A stretch of 64,000 nt of DNA. Origin: Desulfovibrionaceae bacterium (GTDB lineage Bacteria; Desulfobacterota; Desulfovibrionia; Desulfovibrionales; Desulfovibrionaceae). A model generated the notes under the pieces. The model was not told the DNA's origin and made no database searches. It worked only from the letters and a program-made list of their open reading frames with translations. Both the position numbers and the translations under genes were made by a program. Within the stretch, counting starts at the first letter, position 1, and every line of letters starts with the position of its first letter. Of the stretch, positions 9,646 to 18,403 are shown piece by piece. The DNA lies in contig CAJTFO010000001.1 of NCBI GenBank assembly GCA_910575755.1, positions 124,001-188,000 on the forward strand, read 5' to 3'.

Positions 9646-9991
9646 CCCTTTCTCCGCTTTGCGGCGCTTCCGCCGCCTGCCGCGACGCGGCGGCTTCATC
9701 CGCGGACGGCGTATCGGGCGGCGTGGCAAGGCCCTTGCGGCGGGCGTCCTCAGTCGCCATTTTTTTCAAAAGATGCCGCGTGTCGCGGTAGACATTCAGA
9801 AAACCGGCGGCAATGCCCAGCAGCAGGAAACACAGTTTGCACCAGGGGCCCGTGTCCAGCCAGCGATCCAGACCGTATCCTATGGCAAAACCCACCAGCG
9901 GCCCGCTGACCAGGTGCAGACCGATGACCCCGGTGGTGGCCAGGGCCTCCATGCCGCTCTGCTGCTGTTTGAGAATGTCCTTGAATGACAC
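9605..9991 (-). CDS. atpZ: AtpZ/AtpI family small membrane protein
   Basis: First gene of the atpB/atpE operon. Two hydrophobic hairpin helices (LATTGVIGLHLVSGPLVGFAIGYGLD and CKLCFLLLGIAAGFLNVY, the first broken at GVIG) match the AtpZ (ATPase gene 1) pattern, including GxxxD before and NVYRD after the second helix. The C-terminal 50 residues are charged and low in complexity. The GTG at 9991 is preferred because GGAGG lies just upstream; an ATG at 10024 is a possible longer start. In other bacteria AtpZ with AtpI is linked to Fo assembly or Mg2+ supply. Confidence 0.78.
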   Translation of the reverse strand: MSFKDILKQQQSGMEALATTGVIGLHLVSGPLVGFAIGYGLDRWLDTGPWCKLCFLLLGIAAGFLNVYRDTRHLLKKMATEDARRKGLATPPDTPSADEAAASRQAAEAPQSGERDGRADAEKHDAQS

Positions 9992-10055
9992 CACCGCCTC
10001 CGCGAATGTCAGCGGCGCGCACATTCCGTACGCTGTAAAACCCCTAACGCTGTGT

Positions 10056-10084
10056 AAATTATCACAGGTCTGGCGGCGCGTCAA
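10056..10084 (-). promoter_or_regulatory. Sigma-70-type promoter of atpZ-atpI-atpB-atpE
   Basis: On the minus strand TTGACG is separated by 17 bases from TAATTT (within TGATAATTT). Predicted transcription starts near base 10048, about 57 bases before the preferred atpZ start. Confidence 0.6.
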
Positions 10085-10132
10085 CGGCTTTGCGCAGAAA
10101 CATTCGGCATCCCCGCATATTTCGCCGCGTGC

Positions 10133-11617
10133 TCACCCCCGGAGCCGCCAGAGGCTGAGGCACTCCAGGTGCGGCGTATGCGGGAAAAGATCCACGCCTT
10201 TCAGCCGCTCCAGCGCATATCCTGTCTGAAGCGCCCGGGCGTCCCGCGCCAGCGTGGCCGGGTTGCAGGATATATACAGAATGCGTCGGGGGCGCAGTTT
10301 CAGCAGGCTGTCCAGAGCCTGCGGGGCCAGCCCGGCGCGCGGGGGGTCGGCCAGCGCCGTATCCCAGACGGCGGAGCGGTCGCGCCGCAGCCGTTCCGGC
10401 AGTGTGGCCGCGTCCGCGGCTTCGTAACGGCAGTGCGTCAGGCCGGCCTGTTCCGCATTGCGCCGGGCCAGCGCCACGGCGCGCTTGTCGTATTCCAGGC
10501 CCAGCACGCGCTCAAAGGCAGGGGCCGCCAACTGGCCGGGCGCGCCCACGCCGCAGTACAGATCCAGCAGGGATGAATCTTTTTTCACACGGTCGGCGCT
10601 GAGCATCTCCATGGCCACACGGGCAAGCTCTTGCGCGGCGCCTGTATTGACCTGAAAGAAGGACGCGGCGTCCAGACAGAACAGACGGCCGCCCAGGGGC
10701 AGATGCAGCACGGCGGCTTCCTCATCTTCATGGCCCCGCCCGTTCAGGCAGAGCGCGCGGCGTTCTCCGGTCGCCAGAGCGTCGGCGCTGTGCCGCTCTT
10801 CATGGATGAAGGCCGCCACAGCCGGGAAGCGCCGCAACAGGGCTTCGCCCAGGGCGCGCGCCGCCATCCGGCCCGCCGCGCCGCCGGGGCTGGTGACGCA
10901 CACGACCCACCAGCGGGGCGCTGGCGCGTCGCCCTTCTGCCCGTGCCGCAGAATCAGAAAACGCCAGAATCCGTACCGCCCGGCGGCGTCCACGCTTCTG
11001 TGCCGCGCCGCCTTGCGTCGGGGATCCGGCGCGACATAGGGCGGCAGGCCGCTTTCTTCCGCCAGACTCCGGACCGCCTCCAGAATTTCCCGCGCCCCGG
11101 CGGGCGGCAACACGCAGCCCGGCACGGGCACGACCCCCGCGCCGCCGCGACGGCGCAGGCCCAGAAGCATGCCGCCGTCCGCATCCGCCCCGAAGGCGAA
11201 TTCCATTTTGTTGCGGAAAGCCGCGTGCTGCGGCGACGGTTGCGGGGCTTCCCACACCGTGCCGAGCAGGCTGCGATCCAGACGACCGATGCGGTGCAGA
11301 GCTTCCAGCGCCAGCGTTTCTTTCCAGCGCAATTGCGCCGGACCGGGCATGATTTGCAGAGGGCAGCCGCCGCAGGCCGACTGATGCGGGCAGAGCGGCG
11401 GCACGGCATCCGGAGCCGGGCGCAGCACATCCAGCAGTTCGGCTTCCAGCAGCCGGGCCTTGCGCCGGACAATCCTGGCCCGGACTGTCTGCCCCGGCAG
11501 CGCGCCGGCTACAAACAGAGCCGCGCCGCCTGCTCCGTCGCCGTTTTCCGTCACGCGGGCGATGCCGCGCCCGTCATGGGCCAGGCCGCTCACGCTCACA
11601 GTGAGAATATCGTTCAT
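10133..11617 (-). CDS. rlmD: RlmD/TrmA-family RNA (uracil-C5)-methyltransferase
   Basis: A 494-residue SAM-dependent rRNA uracil-5 methyltransferase. An N-terminal TRAM-like segment (VSVSGLAHDGRGIAR) precedes the iron-sulfur cysteines CPHQSACGGC. The methyltransferase core has LLDLYCGVGAPG, LADPPRAGL and the catalytic cysteine segment YISCNPATLARD. GVGAPG replaces the commoner GxGxFG. The start MNDILTVSVSG gives the normal N-terminus; a longer open frame upstream is not credible. The exact substrate (23S U1939, U747 or tRNA U54) cannot be decided from the sequence. Divergent from the PP-loop gene. Confidence 0.88.
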   Translation of the reverse strand: MNDILTVSVSGLAHDGRGIARVTENGDGAGGAALFVAGALPGQTVRARIVRRKARLLEAELLDVLRPAPDAVPPLCPHQSACGGCPLQIMPGPAQLRWKETLALEALHRIGRLDRSLLGTVWEAPQPSPQHAAFRNKMEFAFGADADGGMLLGLRRRGGAGVVPVPGCVLPPAGAREILEAVRSLAEESGLPPYVAPDPRRKAARHRSVDAAGRYGFWRFLILRHGQKGDAPAPRWWVVCVTSPGGAAGRMAARALGEALLRRFPAVAAFIHEERHSADALATGERRALCLNGRGHEDEEAAVLHLPLGGRLFCLDAASFFQVNTGAAQELARVAMEMLSADRVKKDSSLLDLYCGVGAPGQLAAPAFERVLGLEYDKRAVALARRNAEQAGLTHCRYEAADAATLPERLRRDRSAVWDTALADPPRAGLAPQALDSLLKLRPRRILYISCNPATLARDARALQTGYALERLKGVDLFPHTPHLECLSLWRLRG

Positions 11618-11804
11618 GCCGGACAGGATAGCAGCGCTGGCGCGCTTTTGCCAGGGCCGCGCGCGGACTTTGCCCGAGCCGCTGTCGTGTTGCGCACACG
11701 ACTTCGCCGCCCGGCCCGGCAGACCCAATGAGCAATGGCCCAAAGCCAGACTTTTTTCCGCAAAAGTCTTGCGCTGGGGCGCGTCTATCGCGTACAAGGC
11801 CGGC

Positions 11805-12896
11805 ATGATTGCTTCTCCTGACGTGATTGTGCTTTTTTCCGGCGGCCTGGACAGCATTCTGGCCGCCAGGGTACTGGAAGAGCAGGGCCTGAAGGTGCGC
11901 TGCCTGCACTGCGTTTCGCCCTTTTTCGGCGATGCGGCGGCCCTGCCCCGCTGGAAACGCCTGCACGGTCTGGATATCGTCAGCCTGGACGTCAGCGCAG
12001 ACTTCGCCGCCCTGCTGCGCCGCCGGCCCGGGCACGGTTTCGGCAAGGTCATGAATCCCTGCGTGGATTGCAAGATCCTGCTGCTGCGGCACGCCCGCCT
12101 GTATATGGAAAGCGTGGGCGCGCGCCTGCTGGCCACGGGCGAGGTGCTGGGCCAGCGCCCCATGTCCCAGCGGCGCGACACCCTGCATCTGATCCCCCGT
12201 GAGGCGGAAGTGGACGGCCTGCTGCTGCGCCCGCTTTGCGCGCGCCTGCTCCCCCCCATTCCGGCCGAGGAAAACGGCCTGGTGGACCGCTCGCGCCTTC
12301 TGGGCATTTCCGGACGCGGACGCGGCGAGCAACTGGCCCTGGCCGCGCGCTTCGGCCTCAGGGAAATTCCCACGCCCGGCGGCGGCTGCCGCCTGACCGA
12401 GCGGGAAAACGCGCGGCGCTACTGGCCCGTACTGACCCACTGCGCCGGGGACGGAGAGACGCTGGCGCGGGATTTCGCCCTGGCCAATCTGGGGCGGCAG
12501 TTCTGGCGGCATCTGGACGGACGCCAGTACTGGCTTGCCGTGGGCCGCAACAATGCGGACAACAAACGCCTGGCCGCCGCGGCCGGGCCGGAGGATGCCC
12601 TGATCAGCCTGACCGGCCTGCCCGGACCTCTGAGCCTGGCCCGCGCGGGCGCGGCCTGGCCGCGCGCCCTGCTGGAGGAAGCCGCGGCCCTGACCGCCTC
12701 TTACGCGCCCAAAGCCGTGGCCGCAGGCGGCCTTGTCCTCCTGCGCGCGGCCTGGCGGGACGGCGGCCTGGATCTGGCCGTACCGCCGCAGCGCGCGGGC
12801 ACGCTCTGGCTCGAACCCTCCTGGGAGGATGTGCGGACCGAAATACGCAAAGAGGCCCGTCTGCGGCGGGAAGCGCAAGCCCGCGTCGACGCCTGA
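11805..12896 (+). CDS. PP-loop ATPase, MnmA/ThiI-like thiolase family
   Basis: A 363-residue protein with the PP-loop motif VIVLFSGGLDSILAARVL at residues 8-25, which adenylates a substrate before sulfur or nitrogen transfer. The motif NPCVDCK near residue 84 is typical of MnmA-like tRNA thiolases. ATGEVLGQRPMSQR and TPGGGCRLT resemble those of a ThiI/MnmA-like subgroup often annotated as tRNA methyltransferase. The C-terminal 140 residues are specific to this subgroup. No MnmA catalytic CxxC pair in the standard places is evident. A role in RNA thiolation is inferred; the substrate is unknown. The start ATG gives the family N-terminus. Confidence 0.75.
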   Translation: MIASPDVIVLFSGGLDSILAARVLEEQGLKVRCLHCVSPFFGDAAALPRWKRLHGLDIVSLDVSADFAALLRRRPGHGFGKVMNPCVDCKILLLRHARLYMESVGARLLATGEVLGQRPMSQRRDTLHLIPREAEVDGLLLRPLCARLLPPIPAEENGLVDRSRLLGISGRGRGEQLALAARFGLREIPTPGGGCRLTERENARRYWPVLTHCAGDGETLARDFALANLGRQFWRHLDGRQYWLAVGRNNADNKRLAAAAGPEDALISLTGLPGPLSLARAGAAWPRALLEEAAALTASYAPKAVAAGGLVLLRAAWRDGGLDLAVPPQRAGTLWLEPSWEDVRTEIRKEARLRREAQARVDA

Positions 12897-13170
12897 ACCG
12901 CCGGGGCAGGAAAAACTCCGCGCCGCTTTTCTTCCGCAGAGAAGGCCGTCCGCCGAGATGCAGACATTGGCCCTTTTGATGATTTTCTAAAAAATTCATT
13001 TTGAATTTCATACAGTTGAAATGCTGTTTCATTATAAGAGTGAATGCCTTCCGCGAAGGCGTAGCTTTACAAAGACATTTTTTACAGCTATATGTTTCTA
13101 TTGCAAACTGAACAAGTCTACACGTTGAACCGGCGCGCCATAAGCCGTGTCCGGTCCGAACGGAGGATAT
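12897..13170. promoter_or_regulatory. AT-rich upstream region of dksA
   Basis: The 200 bases before dksA are far more AT-rich than the flanking coding DNA. They contain TTGAAATGCTGTTTCA, an imperfect inverted repeat, and TTGCAA. No single promoter with standard spacing stands out. It probably holds the dksA promoter. Confidence 0.4.
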
Positions 13171-13533
13171 ATGAACAACAGCGATCTTGAATTTTTTCGC
13201 AAACTCCTGTCCGACATGCTGGAAGAAGCCCAGCAGAAGGGCGACAGCACCATTGAGGAACTGACCGACAGCAATGAAGTCTTTGCCGATCCGGCCGACC
13301 GGGCCACGGCGGAATCCGACCGCGCCTTCACCCTGCGCATCCGCGACCGCGAACGCCGCCTGATCCGCAAAATCCAGGCCGCCTTGCAGCGTATTGATGA
13401 CGGAACCTACGGCATTTGCGAGGAATGCGGCGACGATATCAGCATTCCCCGCCTCAAGGCCCGCCCGGTGACGCGCCTGTGCATCAACTGCAAGGCCAAA
13501 CAGGAAGAGGACGAGCATTTGCGCGGCGACTAG
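13171..13533 (+). CDS. dksA: DksA, RNA polymerase-binding transcription factor
   Basis: A 120-residue DksA/TraR protein. The coiled-coil tip carries the DPADRATAESDRAF acidic motif, with aspartates placed as in E. coli DksA. The zinc finger is CEECGDD...CINCK. It acts in the RNA polymerase secondary channel and with ppGpp adjusts rRNA, ribosomal and amino-acid promoters. CGGAGGATAT precedes the ATG. A strong terminator follows about 95 bases after the stop. Confidence 0.93.
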   Translation: MNNSDLEFFRKLLSDMLEEAQQKGDSTIEELTDSNEVFADPADRATAESDRAFTLRIRDRERRLIRKIQAALQRIDDGTYGICEECGDDISIPRLKARPVTRLCINCKAKQEEDEHLRGD

Positions 13534-13605
13534 CGTCTGCCTGCAAAAGGAAACACCGCAAAACCCGCAAGGGCGACGCGGTTGTCGTGAGTGAACAAGA
13601 AATTA

Positions 13606-13681
13606 CGCCTTTTCGCGAACGATTCTGAAAAAATGCTTCACATGCTGATGTGAAGCATTTTTTTTTAATGAGGCGCCGGGC
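13606..13681 (+). terminator. Terminator-repeat copy 1 after dksA
   Basis: A stem with 16-base arms, AAAAAATGCTTCACAT and its complement around loop GCTG, lies at 13628-13663 and continues into a T-run. The flanks, CCTTTTCGCGAACG upstream and AGGCGCCGGGCA downstream, recur around the terminator at 37215-37256. Confidence 0.85.
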
Positions 13682-13733
13682 ATGCTGTTGCCCCCTGTTG
13701 CCGCCGGCGCTGTTCCCCGCTACTCTCACCCGC

Positions 13734-15317
13734 ATGGACGCTCATCTTTTCCGCCGCTTCTGTGATACGCTGCTCCCGCTGCTTGCCGGCGCGCGCCTGG
13801 AAAAACTTCAGGAGCCCGCGCCGGACATGCTGACGCTGACCTTTTACGGCGCGGGCCGCAAACGGCAGCTCTGCCTGCGTTTCGGTCGCAAAGAGCCTTT
13901 CTGCTTTCTGACCGAACACCGGATCAGCGCGGGGCACGCGCCCTCAGCCCGGCTCATGCGCCTGCGCAAATACGCGGCGGACCGACGGGTGGCCGCCTGC
14001 GTGGCGCACTGCTGGCAACGGCGGCTCTGGCTGCTGCTGGGCAAGTCAGCCCCGGCCGACCCCGGAACCCTGCTGACCTGGCTCTTGCTGGATCTGCGCG
14101 AGGGGCCGTCCCTGCATTTTCTGGACGTGCAGGCCGCGCCGGAAACGGAAGACGCGCGCTGGCCCGCGCCCGCCGAACTGGCCCAGGCCCGCCGCGACTG
14201 GCGGCAATGGCCTGTGCTCACGCCCGCCCTGCGCCGCAGTCTGGAACATCTGGAGGAGCCTGAGCAATGGGCCTTGCTGGAAGACCTGCGCGCGGGCGGG
14301 GGAGATGTCTTTCTGTACCGGGCCGCGTCCGGCATACGCGCCGTTTCCGCCTGGCCCCTGCCCCCGCCCCTGCGCGGCGAACTGCGGGAGGAAAGCGGCC
14401 CGGACGTTCTTCCCCTGCTGGAACAGGCCGGCCAGAGCCTGGTGCTGGAGCGGCTGGCCGAGGAGCAGGCCACGGCGGCGGCCCTGCCTCTGACCCGGCG
14501 CGGGCGCAAGCTGGAACGTCTGCTGGAAAAATTGCGGGAGGAGGAAGCCAGGCTGGAGCGCATGCGCGCCGCCCAGGCCGACGCCCTGGCCCTGCGGGAA
14601 AATCTCTGGCGCTGGCCGCCGGAACTGCGCGCGCCCGGCGTCAGCGTGCCGGCAGGCGAACACGGCCCGGCCCGGGAAATCAGGCTGAACCCGCGCCTTA
14701 CCGTGCGGGAAGTCATGGAGCGCCTTTTCCACACAGCCCGGCGCGGACAGCGAGGCCTGGAGCATCTGGCCCTGCGCCGCGCGGACCTGCACGCCGAGGC
14801 CGCGGCTCTGGAGCGCGCGCGCCAGGAAAGCATGGCGGGAGCCGTGACCGGAAATGTGAAAGACGCAACAGCCTCCGGCCCACGGGGAGCGACCGCAACG
14901 ACGGGTTTTGCCCTGCCCGGCGGCCTGCCCAAAAACGTGCAGCTTTTCATCAGCGAGGACGGCTTCGCCCTGCTGCGCGGGCGCGACGCCAAAGGCAATC
15001 TGGCGGCGCGCAAGCTGGCCGCGCCCCATGATATCTGGCTGCACGCCGACAACGGGCCGGGCGCGCATGTCATCATTCGCCGGGCCCACGGCGGTCAGAC
15101 CGTGCCGGAACGCACCCTGGACCAGGCGGGCGGTCTGGCCGCCTGCAAAAGCTGGCAGCGCGACGCGGCCAAGGCGCGCATCATTTATGCCGAGGCGCGT
15201 CATGTGAAAGCCCTGCGCAACGCCCCGGCGGGCACCGTGCGGGTGGACAGGGTTTTTGCCTCGCGCGAAGTGCCGGTGGACCACGAGCTGGAAATCAGGC
15301 TGCTGCCCGGCGCGTAG
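13734..15317 (+). CDS. NFACT family protein (RqcH / FbpA-like)
   Basis: A 527-residue NFACT protein. The N-terminal NFACT-N region begins MDAHLFRRFCDTLL. A central coiled-coil (about 255-330) precedes a C-terminal NFACT-R (DUF814) domain near 395-500 with GFALLRGRDAKGN and the hallmark DIWLHADNGPGAHVIIR. Bacterial RqcH binds split 50S-peptidyl-tRNA complexes and adds C-terminal alanine tails; other homologues are called fibronectin-binding. A rescue role is inferred from the domain. Upstream is the dksA terminator, so it likely has its own promoter. Confidence 0.85.
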   Translation: MDAHLFRRFCDTLLPLLAGARLEKLQEPAPDMLTLTFYGAGRKRQLCLRFGRKEPFCFLTEHRISAGHAPSARLMRLRKYAADRRVAACVAHCWQRRLWLLLGKSAPADPGTLLTWLLLDLREGPSLHFLDVQAAPETEDARWPAPAELAQARRDWRQWPVLTPALRRSLEHLEEPEQWALLEDLRAGGGDVFLYRAASGIRAVSAWPLPPPLRGELREESGPDVLPLLEQAGQSLVLERLAEEQATAAALPLTRRGRKLERLLEKLREEEARLERMRAAQADALALRENLWRWPPELRAPGVSVPAGEHGPAREIRLNPRLTVREVMERLFHTARRGQRGLEHLALRRADLHAEAAALERARQESMAGAVTGNVKDATASGPRGATATTGFALPGGLPKNVQLFISEDGFALLRGRDAKGNLAARKLAAPHDIWLHADNGPGAHVIIRRAHGGQTVPERTLDQAGGLAACKSWQRDAAKARIIYAEARHVKALRNAPAGTVRVDRVFASREVPVDHELEIRLLPGA

Positions 15318-15398
15318 AACCTGCCAAGGTCATGCAGGCCCGGAAACTGCAAGATACACGGACTGTATGCCGAGGCAATGCCGTTCCCGCGGCAGTCA

Positions 15399-15863
15399 CT
15401 ATTCCGCCTTGCAGACGTCCACCCAGACGCCGCCCGTCACCCGCTCCAGATCGGCCAGGGAGATTTCCACCGCGTTGTTGGGCGCGCCCGCGGCCGGATA
15501 CACCGGGTCGAAACGCTTCAGGCTGGCATCCAGATACACGGGCACGCCATCGGGCAGCGCAAAGGGGCAGACCCCGCCCATGGGATGGCCCACCAGCGTT
15601 TCCACCTCCTCAGCCCTGATGAACTGGGCCTTCTGGTGAAAAACGTCCTTGAACTTGCGGTTGTCCAGCCGGGCCGTGCCCATCACCACCAGCACCAGAG
15701 GCCCCTCTTTGCCCAGCAGGGAAAGGGTCTTGGCAATGCGCCCCGGCTCACAGCCGATGGCCCGCGCCGCCAGATCCACCGTGGCGCTGGAGACCTCGAA
15801 CTGGCGGCAGGCCGCGCCCAGTCCGTGCCGCTCCAGAAATTCCCGTACCGCGTCCACCCGCAT
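15399..15863 (-). CDS. YbaK/EbsC-family aminoacyl-tRNA deacylase
   Basis: A 154-residue YbaK-like protein with IAKTLSLLG, the conserved lysine region ARLDNRKFKDVF, VGHPMGGVCPFAL and YLDASLKRFDPVYPAAG. Family members hydrolyse mischarged aminoacyl-tRNAs such as Cys- or Ala-tRNAPro. Which substrate applies here is unknown. GGAGGAGAAAAGC precedes the ATG. It follows the YdcZ-like gene on the same strand after 32 bases. Confidence 0.87.
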   Translation of the reverse strand: MRVDAVREFLERHGLGAACRQFEVSSATVDLAARAIGCEPGRIAKTLSLLGKEGPLVLVVMGTARLDNRKFKDVFHQKAQFIRAEEVETLVGHPMGGVCPFALPDGVPVYLDASLKRFDPVYPAAGAPNNAVEISLADLERVTGGVWVDVCKAE

Positions 15864-15895
15864 GCTTTTCTCCTCCCATATGCCCGGTCGCATGC

Positions 15896-16324
15896 TCAGC
15901 GGCGGAATATCAGCAACAATCCGGCCAGCACCAGAGCAAAGCCCGCCAGTCGACGCCAGCCGAAGGGCGTCACCGGCAGGCCGAACCAACCGAAATGGTC
16001 GATAACCGCCGCCATGATCAGATTGCCGCAAATCATGGCCAGCACGGTGGTCAGCGCGCCGATGCGCGGCACGGCAAGAATGGTGTTCAGCACCATGACC
16101 GCGCCCAGGATGCCGCCAATCCACTGCCAGGGCGGCGTTTCCAGCACGCGCGACAACTGGCCCCGTCCAAAAAAAGCCACAGCCAGGGCCAGAAACAACC
16201 CGCCCACCGCAAACGAGATCAGACTGCTTTCCAGCACGCCCACCGTGCGGCTGAGGGCCGCGTTGATGGGCGACTGCATGGCGATCATGCAGCCGGCCAG
16301 CAGCATCAGCAGAACATACAGCAT
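15896..16324 (-). CDS. YdcZ/DUF606-like DMT transporter
   Basis: A 142-residue integral membrane protein with five hydrophobic helices. It starts MLYVLLMLLAGCMIAMQSPINAAL (split here after AMQ) and ends in a LAGFALVLAGLLLIFRR helix, which fits the small DUF606 drug/metabolite transporters. These are half-size transporters that probably dimerise. The substrate is unknown. The downstream YbaK gene is close enough for co-transcription. Confidence 0.82.
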   Translation of the reverse strand: MLYVLLMLLAGCMIAMQSPINAALSRTVGVLESSLISFAVGGLFLALAVAFFGRGQLSRVLETPPWQWIGGILGAVMVLNTILAVPRIGALTTVLAMICGNLIMAAVIDHFGWFGLPVTPFGWRRLAGFALVLAGLLLIFRR

Positions 16325-16383
16325 GGCGCCTTCATCCTTCGGGCCAGGGCAGCCCCGGAAAGGGCGCATGATTTGAACGGCTG

Positions 16384-17337
16384 CTATACAAGCAGGCCCT
16401 TCGGCAACGGTCCAAACACGGTTTCATAGCGCTCCCGGAAGAGGGCCGGGGTATAGGCGTGTTCCTGGGTGCCCATTTTTTCCAGGGCGAAGCTGGCGCT
16501 CACCGAACCCAGCCTGGCGGCCTCGGGCATGGAGAGACCGTGCATCAGGCCTTTGAGCAGACCGGCGCGCTGAGCGTCGCCCGCTCCGGTGGGGTCCGTC
16601 ACGGCGGCGGGCGGCACCGGCGCAATGCGCGCTTCCGTGCCGTCGGCCCCGCGCACCAGCGCGCCTTCCGCGCCCAGAGTGGTCACCAGCCAGAGCGTGC
16701 GGCCCAGCAGTTCGTCCTCGCTCTTGCCCGTGGCCTTGCAGATCATATTCAGTTCATAGTCATTGGTGATGCAGGCCAGCGAACCCTCAATGGCCGCCAG
16801 CAGATCCTGGCCGGAAAGCACGGGCAACTGCTGACCGGGGTCATAGATATAGGGTATGCCCTTCTCCTTGTAGAAGGCGGGCAGGCGGCGCATGTCCTCC
16901 ACATTGCCGGGCGAGACGATGGCCAGATCATGCTCGGGATCAAGTTCAGGGAACGCGTAGTCGGCGGGCAGGCTCATGGCGCCGGGGTAAAAACCGGTGA
17001 TCTGATTGCTGTTCATATCCGTGGTGATGTAGCAGAGCCCCGTGAAAATGTCCGCGTCGCGCCGGATGCCGTCAAGCGGCAGGCCCAGCTTGTCCAGCGC
17101 CTCGGCATAGGGCGCGAAATCACGCCCGGCGGCGGCCACAATGACCGGCTTTTCGCCAAGCAATGCCAGAGAATAGGCGATATTGCCCGCGCAGCCGCCG
17201 CGCCGCTCATCCATGCCGTCCACCATGAAGCTGACATTGATCATGTGCAGCTTGTCCATCATGATATGATCCTGAAAATTGCCGGGAAAGGTCATGATGC
17301 GATCAAAGGCCAGGGAACCGGAAACATAGACGGACAT
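16384..17337 (-). CDS. PfkB-family carbohydrate/adenosine kinase
   Basis: A 317-residue ribokinase-fold kinase. N-terminal SVYVSGSLAFDRIMTFPG and RRGGCAGNIAYSLALLG form the substrate-binding part. The catalytic signature DPTGAGDAQRAG near residue 250 keeps the base Asp but has Gln where the family usually has Phe. The ATG at 17337 follows GAGGTG; a GTG six bases upstream is less likely. Similar deltaproteobacterial proteins are annotated as adenosine kinase. Substrate specificity is not clear from the sequence. Confidence 0.85.
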   Translation of the reverse strand: MSVYVSGSLAFDRIMTFPGNFQDHIMMDKLHMINVSFMVDGMDERRGGCAGNIAYSLALLGEKPVIVAAAGRDFAPYAEALDKLGLPLDGIRRDADIFTGLCYITTDMNSNQITGFYPGAMSLPADYAFPELDPEHDLAIVSPGNVEDMRRLPAFYKEKGIPYIYDPGQQLPVLSGQDLLAAIEGSLACITNDYELNMICKATGKSEDELLGRTLWLVTTLGAEGALVRGADGTEARIAPVPPAAVTDPTGAGDAQRAGLLKGLMHGLSMPEAARLGSVSASFALEKMGTQEHAYTPALFRERYETVFGPLPKGLLV

Positions 17338-17363
17338 GTTCACCTCACTGTTGCGGATATGCT

Positions 17364-17687
17364 CTACAGCGCGGACGGCAGGCTGTTTTCCTCGATCCAG
17401 CGCAAAAAGGGCCGATGCCCGGCTTCCAGGGGCAGGGCCACAATACAGGGGACTTCATAGCTGTGCGCGGCGCGCACGGCCGCGCAGAAATCCTCGAAAG
17501 CCGCCCGGCTGACCTGGGCCAGCAGCAGGCATTCCCCGGCCTCGCGCACCGCGCCCTGCCAGCGGTAGACCGAACGCGCGCCGGGCAGCACGTTAACGCC
17601 CGCGGCCAGTCTGGCCTCCACCAGCATGCGGGCCAGCGTCAGCGCCTCGCGCTCATCAGGCACGGTGACGTATACCAGCAGGGACAT
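17364..17687 (-). CDS. cutA: CutA1-like divalent-cation tolerance protein
   Basis: A 107-residue trimeric-type CutA1 protein. It has LVYVTVPDEREALTLARMLVEARL (broken at REAL), the conserved SVYRWQGAVREAGE, HSYEVPCIVALPLEAGHRPFLRWI (broken at LEAG). The ordered YxW and EVPxI motifs are typical. GGAGGAAGC precedes the ATG. Biochemical function remains uncertain in the family. Confidence 0.92.
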   Translation of the reverse strand: MSLLVYVTVPDEREALTLARMLVEARLAAGVNVLPGARSVYRWQGAVREAGECLLLAQVSRAAFEDFCAAVRAAHSYEVPCIVALPLEAGHRPFLRWIEENSLPSAL

Positions 17688-17869
17688 GCTTCCTCCGGCG
17701 CGCGGCTTCGCCCCTTTTTTTCGGACGCCACGCGAACCCAGTTTACACAGCCTTGCCCTGGTGGTCCAGCCATCCGGCTGCTGACAAGCCCGCGCGGGAT
17801 GTGTATAGTGGACTGCAACCCGCCGGCCCGCGAAAAAGCGGGGTCGGACCCGCAGCAAGGAGAACACTT

Positions 17870-18337
17870 ATGCCGGAAAACACGCCCGCGCCCTCACCCG
17901 TTGCATCCCCCCTTTCCGCGGATCCGGCCCGGCAGGCTCTGCGCGGTATTCTGCCCGAATTTTACGCCGCCGTGAACGAATTTGAAGATCTGAAGGTGGA
18001 GCCTGGCCTCAGCGCCGAGGCCGTAACGGCCCTGGAAGCCAGGCTTGATTTCAGCTTTTCCAAAGAGCTCAAAGAGCTGCTGGTTCATTGCGCCGCCATC
18101 TCCATGGCCGGTCTTTCCGTGAAGGCCGCCGAATTCGGCCCCATTGTCATGCCCGGTTCCGACGCGCTGATCATTGGCGAATTTTATCTTCACAATCCCG
18201 GCGACCGCCTGCTCATGCTGCCTGATGACCCGTCCGTCTACTATCTGGAGCAACGCAACGGGGCCATCACCAAAATGGCTGACGACATAATCAACTTTTT
18301 CAACAGGACGCTCCTGAAGTACCTGTATTCCGAGTAG
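17870..18337 (+). CDS. SMI1/KNR4 (SUKH)-like protein of unknown function
   Basis: A 155-residue protein. The central part (VTALEARLDFSFSKELKELL, then FGPIVMPG and LPDDPSVYYLEQRNG) resembles the SUKH fold used in immunity proteins and in stand-alone housekeeping proteins. The first 25 residues are proline and serine rich. AAGGAGAACACTT precedes the ATG. No toxin gene lies next to it, so an immunity role is unsupported. The family call is moderate. Confidence 0.55.
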   Translation: MPENTPAPSPVASPLSADPARQALRGILPEFYAAVNEFEDLKVEPGLSAEAVTALEARLDFSFSKELKELLVHCAAISMAGLSVKAAEFGPIVMPGSDALIIGEFYLHNPGDRLLMLPDDPSVYYLEQRNGAITKMADDIINFFNRTLLKYLYSE

Positions 18338-18365
18338 GTTCAGCCCGCGTCAAAGCGCCGTTCGC

Positions 18366-18403
18366 ACAAAAGGGCCTGATCTGCGCTATACGGGATCAGG
18401 GCT
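18366..18403 (-). terminator. Possible terminator of the flavoprotein gene
   Basis: On the minus strand an imperfect stem AAGCCCTGATC / GATCAGGCCCTT ends in TTTT. It overlaps the last codons of the gene, so its role is tentative. Confidence 0.4.
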
